DNA of 64,000 nucleotides from Bacillota bacterium (GTDB lineage: Bacteria > Bacillota > Clostridia > Acetivibrionales > DTU013): positions 62,001-126,000 of the forward strand of contig JAEYRB010000054.1 in the NCBI GenBank assembly GCA_023409735.1, read 5' to 3'. Below the pieces are notes generated by a model that was not told where the DNA came from, did no database searches, and saw only the letters and a program-made list of their open reading frames with translations. The position numbers and the translations under genes are program-made. This document shows positions 1 to 8,272 of the stretch, in pieces (the first letter of the stretch is position 1; every line of letters begins with the position of its first letter).

Positions 1-1465
1 TTTTGAAAAGCTGTCTGAGGCCAATATGTATGTCCATGTAGCCATTTAGCAAATTGTACTTATAAAAGCTTTCAAAGAATTCAAAGGGAGATGAAAAGCA
101 TTTACTAATTATGTGCTCCAGTGAATACACAAACCTTGTGCTGTTGTAATACCTTTCCACCAATTCTGCTATGCCCTTCAATACAATAAGCTCGTCATAG
201 CTTATGAAGCTGCTGCAAAGGACTTCATAAGGCGGATATCTGGTATAAACGTATTTTTTGTCAGCTGCTTGTGCAATTAGTCTGGTTCCCTTTAGGAATT
301 TAAGGAATCCCAGCTGCAGCTGATGCGGTCGTATACTGTACAGATCATTAAAGGAACGCCCAAAGGATAAGTAATCCTCATAGGGCAAGCCTGCAATCAG
401 GTCTGCATGAACATGTACGTTACCGCTTCTTCTTAATGTGCTAAGGTTAGTCATAAGAGCCTTTAGATCAGTCTTGCGAATTACTGCACTGAGAGCATCA
501 TGATTCGTAGTCTGCACGCCTGCCTCGATTTGGAATAATCCCTTTGGAGCACCCTTAAGAAGCTCAATAGTCTCCTCATCAAAAAGATCGGCGCCCACCT
601 CAAAGTGGAAATTACAGCTCAGACCTGCTTTCACACCTTCTCTTGATTTTCTGTCAAGCTCGATAATATGCTTTATTATTATTTTGGATCGTTCTCTATG
701 CGCATTAAAGGTTCTGTCAACAAATTTGATCTGCTTCACTCCATATGAAACCAGTCTGTCCATTTCCTTAAGTATTTTATCTAATGAAAAATATCTTACT
801 CCCTCAGTTGCTGATGAAAGGCAATAGCTGCAGGAAAACGGACACCCTCTTGAGGTCTCGAAATAAACTATCTTATTTTTTAACGTTGAAAGCATTTCAT
901 CTGTATATGGTGAAGCAATACAGTCAAGGTCATGAATAACTGCAGGCTTGTTCAGCTTTATTTCGTTATTGCTTCTATAGGAAATCCCGGGTATAGCCGC
1001 CAATACATTATCTGCCAGAGGCAAGAGCACAACCTCGCCGTTATCTGTTGCAGTACTTTGACTCTGTTGCTGTTTTTCACGGGCTATCTGCTTTACAAGT
1101 GCAGGAAAAGCTTCCTCCCCTTCTCCAGAGATAATATAGTCTATACATTCATATTTGCTTAAAATTTCCCATTGATTATATGATACTTCAGGCCCACCAA
1201 GGATAAGTATCGTATTCGGAAGCAGCTTTTTCAGACTGCCTGCAAGCTTCAACACATGGCTGATATTCCATATATAGCATGAAAAGGCAAATACATCAGG
1301 CTTATGTACATAGATGGCTGCAAGCAGCTCATCCATTGTTTCATTAATCGTCTTTTCTAATACCTCGACTGTTCCGCATTCAGCCCCGCAAGCAGCTTTA
1401 AGATACCATGGTGCAAGAGCCGAGTGTATAAATTTTGAGTTAAGTGCGATTACTAAGGTTTTCAT
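1..1465 (-). CDS. B12-binding radical SAM protein (DUF4080-type), partial
   Basis: This is the N-terminal ~488 residues of a cobalamin-binding radical SAM enzyme; the reading frame runs off the left edge of the window. The start ATG is at 1463-1465, behind a weak GAAAGG. The first ~150 residues have the alpha/beta pattern of a B12-binding domain. The radical SAM 4Fe-4S motif CPFSCSYC (C-x3-C-x2-C) follows at about residue 210. Enzymes of this class perform methyl transfers or other radical chemistry, but the substrate cannot be read from sequence. The C-terminal part resembles DUF4080, seen in many anaerobes. No obvious pathway partners lie beside it; dacF downstream on the same strand order is upstream in transcription and separated by a hairpin. 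Confidence 0.85.
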   Translation of the reverse strand, partial: MKTLVIALNSKFIHSALAPWYLKAACGAECGTVEVLEKTINETMDELLAAIYVHKPDVFAFSCYIWNISHVLKLAGSLKKLLPNTILILGGPEVSYNQWEILSKYECIDYIISGEGEEAFPALVKQIAREKQQQSQSTATDNGEVVLLPLADNVLAAIPGISYRSNNEIKLNKPAVIHDLDCIASPYTDEMLSTLKNKIVYFETSRGCPFSCSYCLSSATEGVRYFSLDKILKEMDRLVSYGVKQIKFVDRTFNAHRERSKIIIKHIIELDRKSREGVKAGLSCNFHFEVGADLFDEETIELLKGAPKGLFQIEAGVQTTNHDALSAVIRKTDLKALMTNLSTLRRSGNVHVHADLIAGLPYEDYLSFGRSFNDLYSIRPHQLQLGFLKFLKGTRLIAQAADKKYVYTRYPPYEVLCSSFISYDELIVLKGIAELVERYYNSTRFVYSLEHIISKCFSSPFEFFESFYKYNLLNGYMDIHIGLRQLFK

Positions 1466-1605
1466 GCTATCAAGTGTACCTTTCATAAATAGAAGCTTCA
1501 TAAAACCAATTCCGCTTCATCTGCTGCAGAATTTCTTTCCCTATTATAACACATCAAAGAAATTTTTCGTTTGTAGAAATAATTTCTTACTTTCTAGTGT
1601 GTTTC

Positions 1606-1635
1606 AACAAGGCGAGTAATATTTAATGCCTTGTT
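1606..1635 (-). terminator. hairpin downstream of dacF
   Basis: A perfect 8-bp inverted repeat, AACAAGGC and GCCTTGTT, is separated by 14 nt and sits just past the dacF stop codon. It has no strong T-tract, so it may act as a weak terminator or as a 3' end stabiliser. Confidence 0.45.
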
Positions 1636-1643
1636 ATAACACA

Positions 1644-2804
1644 TCAATTTAAAAATATACTTTCCCTAATGACTCTTACCCATTCTCCAAAAACCTGATT
1701 TAAGTAATCAACATAATTCTTCCTCCTGACATTTTCTGATATGGTAAGCATATTTTCAGCAATTACCTCATCATTTATTGAATACTTTACAAAGCCCGCT
1801 TCAATACCAGCATAAACAGGCGCATTTAATATTTCAGGCACATACTCAGTCTTTTTAAGCATTCCGGCTTCTTTTTCACTTAAGGGCAGTTCAATAGTCT
1901 TATCTGTTTTCAAGACTACAGATTTTGCCACACCTCTTTTTACAGGAACCTCGGCATATTTATCTCCCATATTCATGATCCGGTACATTTTGTAATTTCT
2001 AAAGGCAAAGTCAAGCAGATCCCTGCTGGCATAGGCTCTTGCAGATCTTGTCGGCGATCCGAGGACCACGGATATGACCCTCATTCCGTCCCTTAATGCA
2101 GTGGTAACAAGGCACCTGCCCGCCTTGCCCGTATATCCTGTTTTTACCCCATCTACACCGGGACAGGCTGCCAACAGATCATTAGTATTAAAAAGTCCAT
2201 GACCTGTTATTCTGTAATCGGTCGTAGCAACAATCCGTGAAAAAATTTCGTTATTTAAAGCATATCTAGTTAAAATAGCAAGATCATATGCTGTAGAATA
2301 TTGATTCTCTGTATCAAGCCCATGAGGCGTTACAAAATGCGAATCTTCCATACCCAAAGACTTGGCCTTACTATTCATTAACTCAGCAAACCCCTCAACA
2401 GTGCCGCCAATATGTTCAGCTATAGCTACAGCCGCATCATTGGCAGAAGACATAAGCAGCGCATACAGCAATTCCTTTAGTGTATATACCTGTCCTGTCT
2501 GAACACCTATAGTGGAACCATTTGTCCATGCTGCTTTTTTGCTGATTTCTACTTCATCGTCAAGATCACCTTTTTCAAGTGCTACTATTGCTGTCATTAT
2601 TTTTGTAGTACTTGCTATAGATCGCCTTTCAGTAGCATTTTTTGAATATAGTACCCTACCGGTGTTCATTTCAATTACAACTGCTGCCAAGGCATTGATC
2701 GACGGCTCTTTTTCTTCAGTAATAGTACAGTAAGCCTGCTGACTGAAGGTAAATGTCAAAAATATAATTATTAGCAGAAGATATTTTATTTTATTGAATT
2801 TCAA
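1644..2804 (-). CDS. dacF: D-alanyl-D-alanine carboxypeptidase (DacF/PBP5 type)
   Basis: This is a 386-aa penicillin-binding protein of the S11 family. It removes the terminal D-Ala from peptidoglycan stem peptides outside the membrane. An N-terminal signal peptide (~residues 5-26) is followed by the serine motif SxxK (Ser65, Lys68, in STTK), the SAN motif (~120-122) and the KTG motif (~220). The C-terminal ~100 residues form the beta-rich PBP5 C-domain and an amphipathic tail, which fits membrane anchoring. Its neighbours are spore genes (SASP and CotF-like proteins), so a role in spore cortex maturation, as for B. subtilis DacF, is reasonable but inferred. Length is normal and the catalytic residues are complete. 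Confidence 0.93.
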   Translation of the reverse strand: MKFNKIKYLLLIIIFLTFTFSQQAYCTITEEKEPSINALAAVVIEMNTGRVLYSKNATERRSIASTTKIMTAIVALEKGDLDDEVEISKKAAWTNGSTIGVQTGQVYTLKELLYALLMSSANDAAVAIAEHIGGTVEGFAELMNSKAKSLGMEDSHFVTPHGLDTENQYSTAYDLAILTRYALNNEIFSRIVATTDYRITGHGLFNTNDLLAACPGVDGVKTGYTGKAGRCLVTTALRDGMRVISVVLGSPTRSARAYASRDLLDFAFRNYKMYRIMNMGDKYAEVPVKRGVAKSVVLKTDKTIELPLSEKEAGMLKKTEYVPEILNAPVYAGIEAGFVKYSINDEVIAENMLTISENVRRKNYVDYLNQVFGEWVRVIRESIFLN

Positions 2805-3019
2805 GCATAATCATCCCCATTACTATAAAAATTGATAGCATTATTATCTCCAGGCTTTTAAATAAAAATTAGTTAACATTATGCTGCTTTTTTGTTGAAA
2901 TATAAACTAATGCTGGAATATACTTACTATAAAGTACTAAAAAATAATAGGCTTTAGTTAAAGCTTTCCAGTATAAAAGATACACTTCTTGACAAAATAT
3001 TTATCAAGGAGGTGATTAA

Positions 3020-3202
3020 ATGTCTAACAATAGCAGCAAAACTTCATTTGATAAGATGAAATATGAGATAGCCAACCAGGTTGGTGTAAACCTCAAGCAG
3101 GGTTATAATGGAGATATCTCTTCGAAAGACGCAGGAAGAATAGGTGGAAACATTACAAAGAAGGTTTTTGAATCATATACTGGCAAAAACTACGATAAAT
3201 AA
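3020..3202 (+). CDS. small acid-soluble spore protein, alpha/beta type
   Basis: This 60-aa protein is an alpha/beta-type SASP, which coats DNA in the dormant spore and protects it from UV and heat. The family features are visible: KYEIANQVGV near residues 14-23, and GxIGGxITKKVF in the C-terminal half (residues ~40-51). The DNA-binding helices and the usual germination protease recognition region lie in this part. A very strong Shine-Dalgarno AAGGAGGTGATT (3006-3017) precedes the ATG. A rho-independent terminator follows directly. Expression is expected from the forespore sigma factor SigG; I could not convincingly place its -35 and -10 boxes. Confidence 0.95.
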   Translation: MSNNSSKTSFDKMKYEIANQVGVNLKQGYNGDISSKDAGRIGGNITKKVFESYTGKNYDK

Positions 3203-3211
3203 TATACACAC

Positions 3212-3250
3212 AAAAAACAGCAGGTAGTCTCTACTACCCGCTGTTTTTTT
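3212..3250 (+). terminator. rho-independent terminator of the SASP gene
   Basis: A 13-bp stem (AACAGCaGGTAGT paired with ACTACCcGCTGTT, one mismatch) with a CTCT loop is followed by a run of seven T. It lies 10 nt after the SASP stop codon. Confidence 0.92.
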
Positions 3251-3257
3251 ATTTATC

Positions 3258-3320
3258 GCGTTACCCAAAGGGCTGCAGCGAAAAGCCGAAAGGGGCTCAA
3301 TGCCCCCAAGACTTTATTAC
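3258..3320 (+). repeat. dispersed hairpin repeat, copy A
   Basis: This is one of four copies in the window of a ~60-nt intergenic element. The pattern is GCGTTacCCrAaGGnCTrcAGCrAAA followed by a GC-rich hairpin (here GGGGC-tcaat-GCCCC) and GACTTTATTA. The other copies are at 5430-5480 (minus, partial), 27955-28014 (minus) and 55562-55630 (plus). This one begins right after the SASP terminator. Function is unknown. Confidence 0.6.
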
Positions 3321-3589
3321 ATTTGGCTTGATGACTGCATCTTTCCAATTTCCTGCTTTGCTGCGCTGATCTCCTGCTGACTGGCGTTCTGGACCTGATA
3401 CCAACCCTTTTGTGTCATTAGATCAAACAAGGTTTTCTGGTGCTGAAAGGTCTTGTTTAAAAGGCCTTCAACATCATTCCTAAGATTTTGATTGGTACTT
3501 TCAAGAACCAGATTTGTCAAAGAAGATGCACAAAGCTTATGCTCATTTAAAATGCTATTTGTAATTTCCTTATCAGTAAATACGCTCAT
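3317..3589 (-). CDS. spore coat protein, CotF family
   Basis: This 90-aa protein resembles the coat F domain (PF07875): helical, with a conserved N-terminal DKEITNSILNEHK-like segment and a C-terminal GWYQVQNA segment. CotF-like proteins are structural parts of the spore coat or related ferritin-like helical proteins in Clostridia. The SD GGGAGGATAAA sits directly before the ATG. It follows the 65-aa gene at 3600-3797 by 10 nt, so the two are co-transcribed. The pairing of a full and a half coat-F protein is common in Clostridia. The exact place in the spore is not known from sequence. Confidence 0.85.
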   Translation of the reverse strand: MSVFTDKEITNSILNEHKLCASSLTNLVLESTNQNLRNDVEGLLNKTFQHQKTLFDLMTQKGWYQVQNASQQEISAAKQEIGKMQSSSQM

Positions 3590-3599
3590 TTTATCCTCC

Positions 3600-3797
3600 C
3601 TATTGTACGGCCGTGGTGTTAATGTGTTTTATAAGTACCCTAAGGTTTTCCTGATGCTCGGTTGCCAGACTTTGGCAAAGTCCTTTTACTTGTGCATCAG
3701 ATGCTGACTGCGCACAAGACTGCAGATACTTGATTGAATTATCGATCATTTTTATATTGTCCTGAACCAACATTAGCTCTTTTGATGTCAAAGCCAT
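3600..3797 (-). CDS. small CotF-like spore coat protein
   Basis: This is a 65-aa, all-helical protein matching roughly half of a coat-F domain (MALTSKELMLVQDNIKMIDN-like start). The SD AAAGGAGGGATAAC precedes the ATG. It is the first gene of a two-gene operon with the 90-aa CotF-family gene and may form a helical bundle with it. That partnership is inferred from adjacency and the matching helical pattern. Confidence 0.75.
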   Translation of the reverse strand: MALTSKELMLVQDNIKMIDNSIKYLQSCAQSASDAQVKGLCQSLATEHQENLRVLIKHINTTAVQ

Positions 3798-3936
3798 GTT
3801 ATCCCTCCTTTATTAATGAAATTTTGTTCAAAGTTAGGATACACATTTGCAAGAATAATATTCAGAATATACTAGCTTATTTTTGTAAAAGTATTATAAT
3901 AGTCTCTATAAAATTTTGAAGTAAAGGATTTTAAGT

Positions 3937-5325
3937 ATGGAAATAGATAGTTTTAAGAAACCAGATAAAAAAAGTACCAGTAATCGAATATATGCAATGC
4001 AGCCAACCAAGCTTATTGTTTTAAGCTTTATCATGCTAATTATTGCAGGAACTTTACTTCTAATGCTTCCCATTTCTTCCAAAGAAAGCGGAACAACTCT
4101 AGTACAGGCTTTATTTACGGCAACTTCAGCCGTATGCGTCACAGGACTTGTGGTTGTGGATACATACCAACATTGGTCTACTTTTGGACAAATAGTTATC
4201 ATTTCTCTTATACAAATCGGTGGATTGGGATTAATAACGTTAGCAACCTTCCTCACAGCAATACTGGGTAAAAAGATGCGAATTAAAAACATGGTGCTTG
4301 TGCAAGAATCCATGAACTTTTTTTCCCTTGACGGTATCAGACAATTAATTAAGAAAATCGTTCTGTTCACATTGTCTGTCGAAGCAATAGGCGCACTGTT
4401 GCTCTCAACTGTATTTGTAGGTCAATATGGCACAAAAGGCTTCTACATTGGTGCATTCCATGCAATTTCGGCATTCTGCAATGCAGGCTTTGATCTGATG
4501 AGCATATCAGGTAAAGGCCATTTCTTAAGCTTGATCTACTACAACAACATCCCTGTAGTTATTTATACAGTTACCTCACTTATAGTAATTGGCGGACTTG
4601 GTTTTGTCGTGTGGGATGATATATTTGCATACAGAAAGAAAAAGGCTTTGATGCTTCATACTAAACTGGTACTAATAATTACAGGAATATTGATCATATC
4701 CGGATCTATACTTATTTACATCTTTGAGTATAGCAACCCACATACACTTGGCAATCTCAACGCATTTGGAAAAGTAAACGCATCTGTCTTTCATTCAATA
4801 ACAACAAGAACTGCCGGCTTTAATACAATAGATCTTGGCAACATGACTGATATTTCAAAGCTGCTTACAATATTTCTAATGTTTATAGGTGCAGCTCCCG
4901 GTTCTACAGGCGGTGGTGTAAAGATAACAACTGTCGGTGTACTGATAATCACAATTATCTCTCAGCTTAAAGGTTCGGAAGATATCATAGTGTTCAAGAA
5001 AAAAGTTCCCTTCTCAATAGTCAGCAGGGCACTTGCAATAATAGGCTTCAGCCTGATGCTGATACTTATTGTATCAACAATAATTCTGGTTATTGAGAAC
5101 AAGCCTATTATAGATGTTATATATGAGGTTACATCGGCATTTGGCACCGTTGGCCTGACAACAGGCCTAACTCCTAATCTTCATAATATAAGTAAGTTTC
5201 TTCTTGTATTTATGATGTTTATAGGGAGAGTCGGGCCCTTATCCTTTGCTTTGTCACTTACAATGCGTTCTCACAAGAACGAAAGCGGTATTATATATCC
5301 GGAGGGCAAAATATTTGTAGGATAA
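3937..5325 (+). CDS. ktrB: potassium uptake protein KtrB/TrkH family
   Basis: This 462-aa membrane protein is the ion-conducting subunit of a Ktr/Trk potassium uptake system. The TrkH/KtrB family has four pore-loop repeats. Visible signs are the first pore loop TSAVCVTGL (~residue 62), later loops such as HAISAFCNAGFD, TRTAGFNT and a final TSAFGTVGLTTG, and about ten hydrophobic segments. A short hydrophilic N-terminus precedes the first segment. It is convergent with two trkA/ktrA-type genes whose RCK proteins would gate it. A possible -10 box (TATAAT, 3895-3900) lies 37 nt upstream of the ATG. Whether sodium drives transport cannot be told here. Confidence 0.93.
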   Translation: MEIDSFKKPDKKSTSNRIYAMQPTKLIVLSFIMLIIAGTLLLMLPISSKESGTTLVQALFTATSAVCVTGLVVVDTYQHWSTFGQIVIISLIQIGGLGLITLATFLTAILGKKMRIKNMVLVQESMNFFSLDGIRQLIKKIVLFTLSVEAIGALLLSTVFVGQYGTKGFYIGAFHAISAFCNAGFDLMSISGKGHFLSLIYYNNIPVVIYTVTSLIVIGGLGFVVWDDIFAYRKKKALMLHTKLVLIITGILIISGSILIYIFEYSNPHTLGNLNAFGKVNASVFHSITTRTAGFNTIDLGNMTDISKLLTIFLMFIGAAPGSTGGGVKITTVGVLIITIISQLKGSEDIIVFKKKVPFSIVSRALAIIGFSLMLILIVSTIILVIENKPIIDVIYEVTSAFGTVGLTTGLTPNLHNISKFLLVFMMFIGRVGPLSFALSLTMRSHKNESGIIYPEGKIFVG

Positions 5326-5429
5326 TTCTTCTCCTACCATATACGAAAATACCGGAATCGGGTGTCAAATCAGATTCTTTGGGTTAGGATATTAGTGAGT
5401 CATTGAAGCTCATATGTAGAATATAGGTT

Positions 5430-5480
5430 TCAGGGGGCATTTAGCCCTTCTCGTTTTTGCTATATTCCTTTGTACAGCGC
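5430..5480 (-). repeat. dispersed hairpin repeat, copy B (partial)
   Basis: On the minus strand this reads TATAGCAAAAACGAG followed by the hairpin GGGC-taaat-GCCC, matching the 3' half of copies A, C and D. The first half is more diverged. It lies in the convergent gap between ktrB and the trkA genes. Confidence 0.45.
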
Positions 5481-5491
5481 AATATATATAA

Positions 5492-5524
5492 CGAGCCTGA
5501 TACCACATGATTTACTCAGGCTCG
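5492..5524. terminator. bidirectional hairpin between ktrB and trkA
   Basis: A perfect 9-bp stem (CGAGCCTGA and TCAGGCTCG) with a 15-nt loop sits between convergent genes and can serve both strands. The T-tracts are poor. Confidence 0.6.
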
Positions 5525-5569
5525 CTTACATTGCTCTTTACTAAGGTAATTCCATATTCTATTTAGAAC

Positions 5570-6226
5570 CTATCCAATAAAGCACTTCTTAAGCTCATCC
5601 TGGCTTTCCTTTGAAGCAACGGCTATAACATTATCTCCTTTAAGAAGTACTGTTTCACCGTTTGGAATTATTACCTCTTCATCCCTTATAACAGAAACAA
5701 GAATGCTATCCTTTGGTAGGTTTATTTCTCTGAGGTTTTTATTGCATACCTCCGAGTTTTCCATAACCTCTATCTCATTTAGAGTTGTTTTTCCGTTTTT
5801 CAACATCATCAAGGTTTTTATTCCAGCACTGTCTATTTCCTGCTCTATCATGTTAGCTATAATGGATGTGCTGCTCACTGCCATATCAACTCCAAGTTTT
5901 TCAAACACATCAATGTTTTTGGGATTATTGACTCTGGCAATGGTCCTTTTAATGTTGAAGTTATTCTTTCCCAACTGGCATGCGATAAGATTGTCCTCAT
6001 CGCGGCCTGTTACTGCTATCATCACATCTGCTTTGTCCGCTTCCACTTCCTCCAGCTTTTCAATTGTTGTTCCGTCACCATTACAGACTCGAATGCCCAG
6101 AAGATTAGCTACCTTTTCACATAACTCCTTCTGGGGCTCTATAATAATTACCTCATGCTTGTATGCAAGAAGCGTCTTAGCCAAGTAATAACCTATTTTA
6201 CCGCCACCGATAATAATTATATTCAT
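5570..6226 (-). CDS. TrkA/KtrA-type RCK potassium channel regulator
   Basis: This 218-aa cytoplasmic protein gates a Trk/Ktr potassium transporter by binding nucleotides. It has an RCK_N Rossmann domain (residues ~1-130; glycine-rich GGGKIGYYLA near residue 7, acidic IIEP near residue 30 for the NAD(H) ribose) and an RCK_C domain (~135-218). It is the second gene after a paralogous trkA at 6353-6967 and is convergent with ktrB. The SD AAGGGGTG precedes the ATG. A large inverted repeat (6249-6301) stands just upstream of that SD and may control this gene. RCK_C domains can bind c-di-AMP in Firmicutes; that is family knowledge, not visible here. Confidence 0.92.
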   Translation of the reverse strand: MNIIIIGGGKIGYYLAKTLLAYKHEVIIIEPQKELCEKVANLLGIRVCNGDGTTIEKLEEVEADKADVMIAVTGRDEDNLIACQLGKNNFNIKRTIARVNNPKNIDVFEKLGVDMAVSSTSIIANMIEQEIDSAGIKTLMMLKNGKTTLNEIEVMENSEVCNKNLREINLPKDSILVSVIRDEEVIIPNGETVLLKGDNVIAVASKESQDELKKCFIG

Positions 6227-6248
6227 ATTAAAAACACCCCTTCAATTA

Positions 6249-6301
6249 GTGTTTTGTAACACTTCATACTTGCATATACGTTCAAAGTGTTACAAAGACA
6301 C
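6249..6301. repeat. long inverted repeat between two trkA genes
   Basis: GTGTTTTGTAACACTT (6249-6264) and AAGTGTTACAAAGACAC (6285-6301) pair over 16 bp with one bulged base and a 20-nt loop. It lies between the two RCK genes, a few bases ahead of the SD of the downstream one. It could be an operator (palindromic TGTAACA core) or an mRNA hairpin that separates expression of the two genes. Confidence 0.7.
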
Positions 6302-6352
6302 TTCCTTTATTATTGTGGTCTTCATGCTCAAGTTTAATATGCTACAGACCAC

Positions 6353-6967
6353 TTAGTATGTCAAATATGCCATAACCAAAATATCGTCTTTTTCAAGCTT
6401 TTGGTTTGGCGTTGGAAACATAAAATTTCCGCCTTTCATAACGCCAAAAACATAACTGTTCTTATTCATTTCAAGTTCACTTATTAGCTTACCCTCTTTG
6501 TCCTTTTTAACTGCCTCTCTTTTAAAGGTAAATGCCTGCCCTGCAATAGCACAATGTGATGAGTCGATTTCACCGAGTATTTTAGATCTGAGCACATTAA
6601 CTGTTAGATTTGTCGGGCATATGGTATCAAGCCCGAATTGGTGAAATACATGCTCTCTTTCAGGATTAAATATTCTCGCAATTACCCTCGGGACCTTAAA
6701 TATTTCCTTTGCTACCTGACTTGCCATTATATTTACATTATCATCCGGCGACACAGCCGCAAACGCATCAGCATTTTCAATTCCGGCCTGCTTCAGAACA
6801 TCCTTGTCTATAGGTACTCCTGCGACCTTTAAGCCATTAAAATCCGGGCTTAAGGCATCAAAAGCATCCTTGTCACCATCTATTATAACAACATCATGTC
6901 CATCGTCGGAAAGTATCTGTGCAAGCTTAGCTCCAACCTTGCCGCACCCCACTATAATAATATTCAT
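6353..6967 (-). CDS. TrkA/KtrA-type RCK potassium channel regulator (second paralog)
   Basis: This 204-aa RCK protein has the Rossmann motif GCGKVGAKLAQ at its N-terminus and an acidic ribose-binding Asp near residue 30 (VVIDGD). The C-terminal half is an RCK_C domain ending in PNQKLEKDDILVMAYLTY-like sequence. An upstream in-frame ATG at 7027 exists, but the start at 6967 has the SD GGGAGGG at the right distance and begins directly at the Rossmann strand MNIIIVG, so I use it. It is the first gene of a two-gene trkA operon. The two paralogs may form a hetero-complex or serve different channels. Confidence 0.92.
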   Translation of the reverse strand: MNIIIVGCGKVGAKLAQILSDDGHDVVIIDGDKDAFDALSPDFNGLKVAGVPIDKDVLKQAGIENADAFAAVSPDDNVNIMASQVAKEIFKVPRVIARIFNPEREHVFHQFGLDTICPTNLTVNVLRSKILGEIDSSHCAIAGQAFTFKREAVKKDKEGKLISELEMNKNSYVFGVMKGGNFMFPTPNQKLEKDDILVMAYLTY

Positions 6968-6998
6968 TTTACCCTCCCTGCTTTTTTGTTTATTCTCT

Positions 6999-7027
6999 AC
7001 AATATACCATATACTGGAGCATTTCAA
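6999..7027 (-). promoter_or_regulatory. putative promoter of the trkA pair
   Basis: On the minus strand TTGAAA (7022-7027) is followed after 17 nt by TATTGT (6999-7004); an overlapping TATATT lies 15 nt away. It stands 32 nt ahead of the trkA start. Confidence 0.4.
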
Positions 7028-7106
7028 GTCATTTATTTAAAGTTTAAAAAAAATGAATAAGTATCATCACAACAGAAAAAAATAGGCATGATTAATTGAA
7101 AGGAAC

Positions 7107-7799
7107 ATGATTATGCTTGTTGTTTTTGTAAGGGCATTGGTCCTGTATATTATAGTTGTTATTACCATGAGAATAATGGGTAAGCGCCAAATTGGGCAGC
7201 TCCAGCCCTTTGAGCTTGCTATAGCAATAATGATATCAGAGCTTGCGGCAGTTCCTATGCAAAATACCGGTATACCGCTTGTAAACGGCATAATACCTAT
7301 TCTTACTTTGTTGGCTGCACAGCTTATAATATCACTGCTTTCATTTAAAAGCATACGAGCAAGGGCTGTTATCTGCGGAAAACCGTCAATACTAATTGAA
7401 AAAGGCATTATTAATGAAACAGAGCTGAAGAAGCAGCTCTATACTCTAAACGATTTGCTGGAGCAGTTAAGAATAAAAAATTATCCTAATCTGGCTGATG
7501 TTGAATATGCAATATTGGAAACAAATGGCCAAATAAGTGTTATACCAAAATCGCAGAAGCGCAGCCTAACCCCTCAGGATATGGATATAAAAACCGATTA
7601 TGAAGGTCTTACAATAGATGTTATAATTGACGGGCATATTATGCATAAAAATCTTAAAATTGCCAACAAGGATATTCAGTGGCTTAGACATGAACTAAGA
7701 AAACAGCAATTTGACAGTGAGAGTGAAATACTGTTTGCTTGTGTAGATTCTAATGGTAAGCTTTTTTGTCAGCCATATTCAAAGGGGGATGACAAATGA
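7107..7799 (+). CDS. DUF421 membrane protein (YetF/YrbG-like)
   Basis: This 230-aa protein has an N-terminal membrane region (about three segments, residues 1-85) and a C-terminal soluble region typical of DUF421. The central motif MRIMGKRQIGQLQPFELAI is the family signature. In Bacillus such proteins are sporulation or envelope proteins of unclear role. The start is ATG 7107 behind GAAAGGA; an ATG two codons on is also possible. Its stop overlaps the next gene by 4 bp (ATGA), so it is translationally coupled to a DUF4363 protein, a pairing that recurs in Clostridia. Confidence 0.88.
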   Translation: MIMLVVFVRALVLYIIVVITMRIMGKRQIGQLQPFELAIAIMISELAAVPMQNTGIPLVNGIIPILTLLAAQLIISLLSFKSIRARAVICGKPSILIEKGIINETELKKQLYTLNDLLEQLRIKNYPNLADVEYAILETNGQISVIPKSQKRSLTPQDMDIKTDYEGLTIDVIIDGHIMHKNLKIANKDIQWLRHELRKQQFDSESEILFACVDSNGKLFCQPYSKGDDK

Positions 7800-8200
7800 A
7801 AAAAAACAACAGGTATACAATTATTATTTGGATCTCCATTGCTTTGATTATTGCAGCTATCATAGGTTTCAGCATATTTGCACAGACTCTTTTAAAAAGA
7901 GATTCCACATACTTAACTGACCTTATTGAAGAAATGAAAGATGATGTTAGAAACAGCAAGTGGGATAATGCAGTTGATTGCTTGAAGAAGGTTGACACTA
8001 AATGGTCGGATGTAAATCCCACATGGGCTGCGCTGATAGACCATCAGGAAATAGACAATATAGATTCTACCCTTTCACGTCTGCAAATGCTGGTAGAAAG
8101 CGAAGATAAACCTATGGCATTATCCGAAGCAGAGGTTCTGAAAAAATATATTGAACATATCCCGGAGAAAGAAAAGCTAACCCTGGAAAATATCTTTTAA
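7796..8200 (+). CDS. DUF4363 family membrane-anchored protein
   Basis: This 134-aa protein has a short basic N-terminus, one transmembrane segment (residues ~8-30) and a helical extracytoplasmic region of ~100 residues. It matches the DUF4363 pattern and overlaps the DUF421 gene by 4 bp. The tight coupling suggests that the two act together at the membrane. No catalytic motif is visible. Confidence 0.8.
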   Translation: MKKNNRYTIIIWISIALIIAAIIGFSIFAQTLLKRDSTYLTDLIEEMKDDVRNSKWDNAVDCLKKVDTKWSDVNPTWAALIDHQEIDNIDSTLSRLQMLVESEDKPMALSEAEVLKKYIEHIPEKEKLTLENIF

Positions 8201-8272
8201 TATTGTAATTTGTTGAAGTTGTCAAAATCGCTGCTTAATTTCAATGAAGCGATGCGCTTATACATCAGCATT

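Noticed and set aside
1544..1647. 14-bp direct repeat TTATAACACATCAA at 1544-1557 and 1634-1647
   Set aside because: Two short AT-rich copies 90 nt apart, one overlapping the dacF stop codon; no mobile element or further copies were seen.
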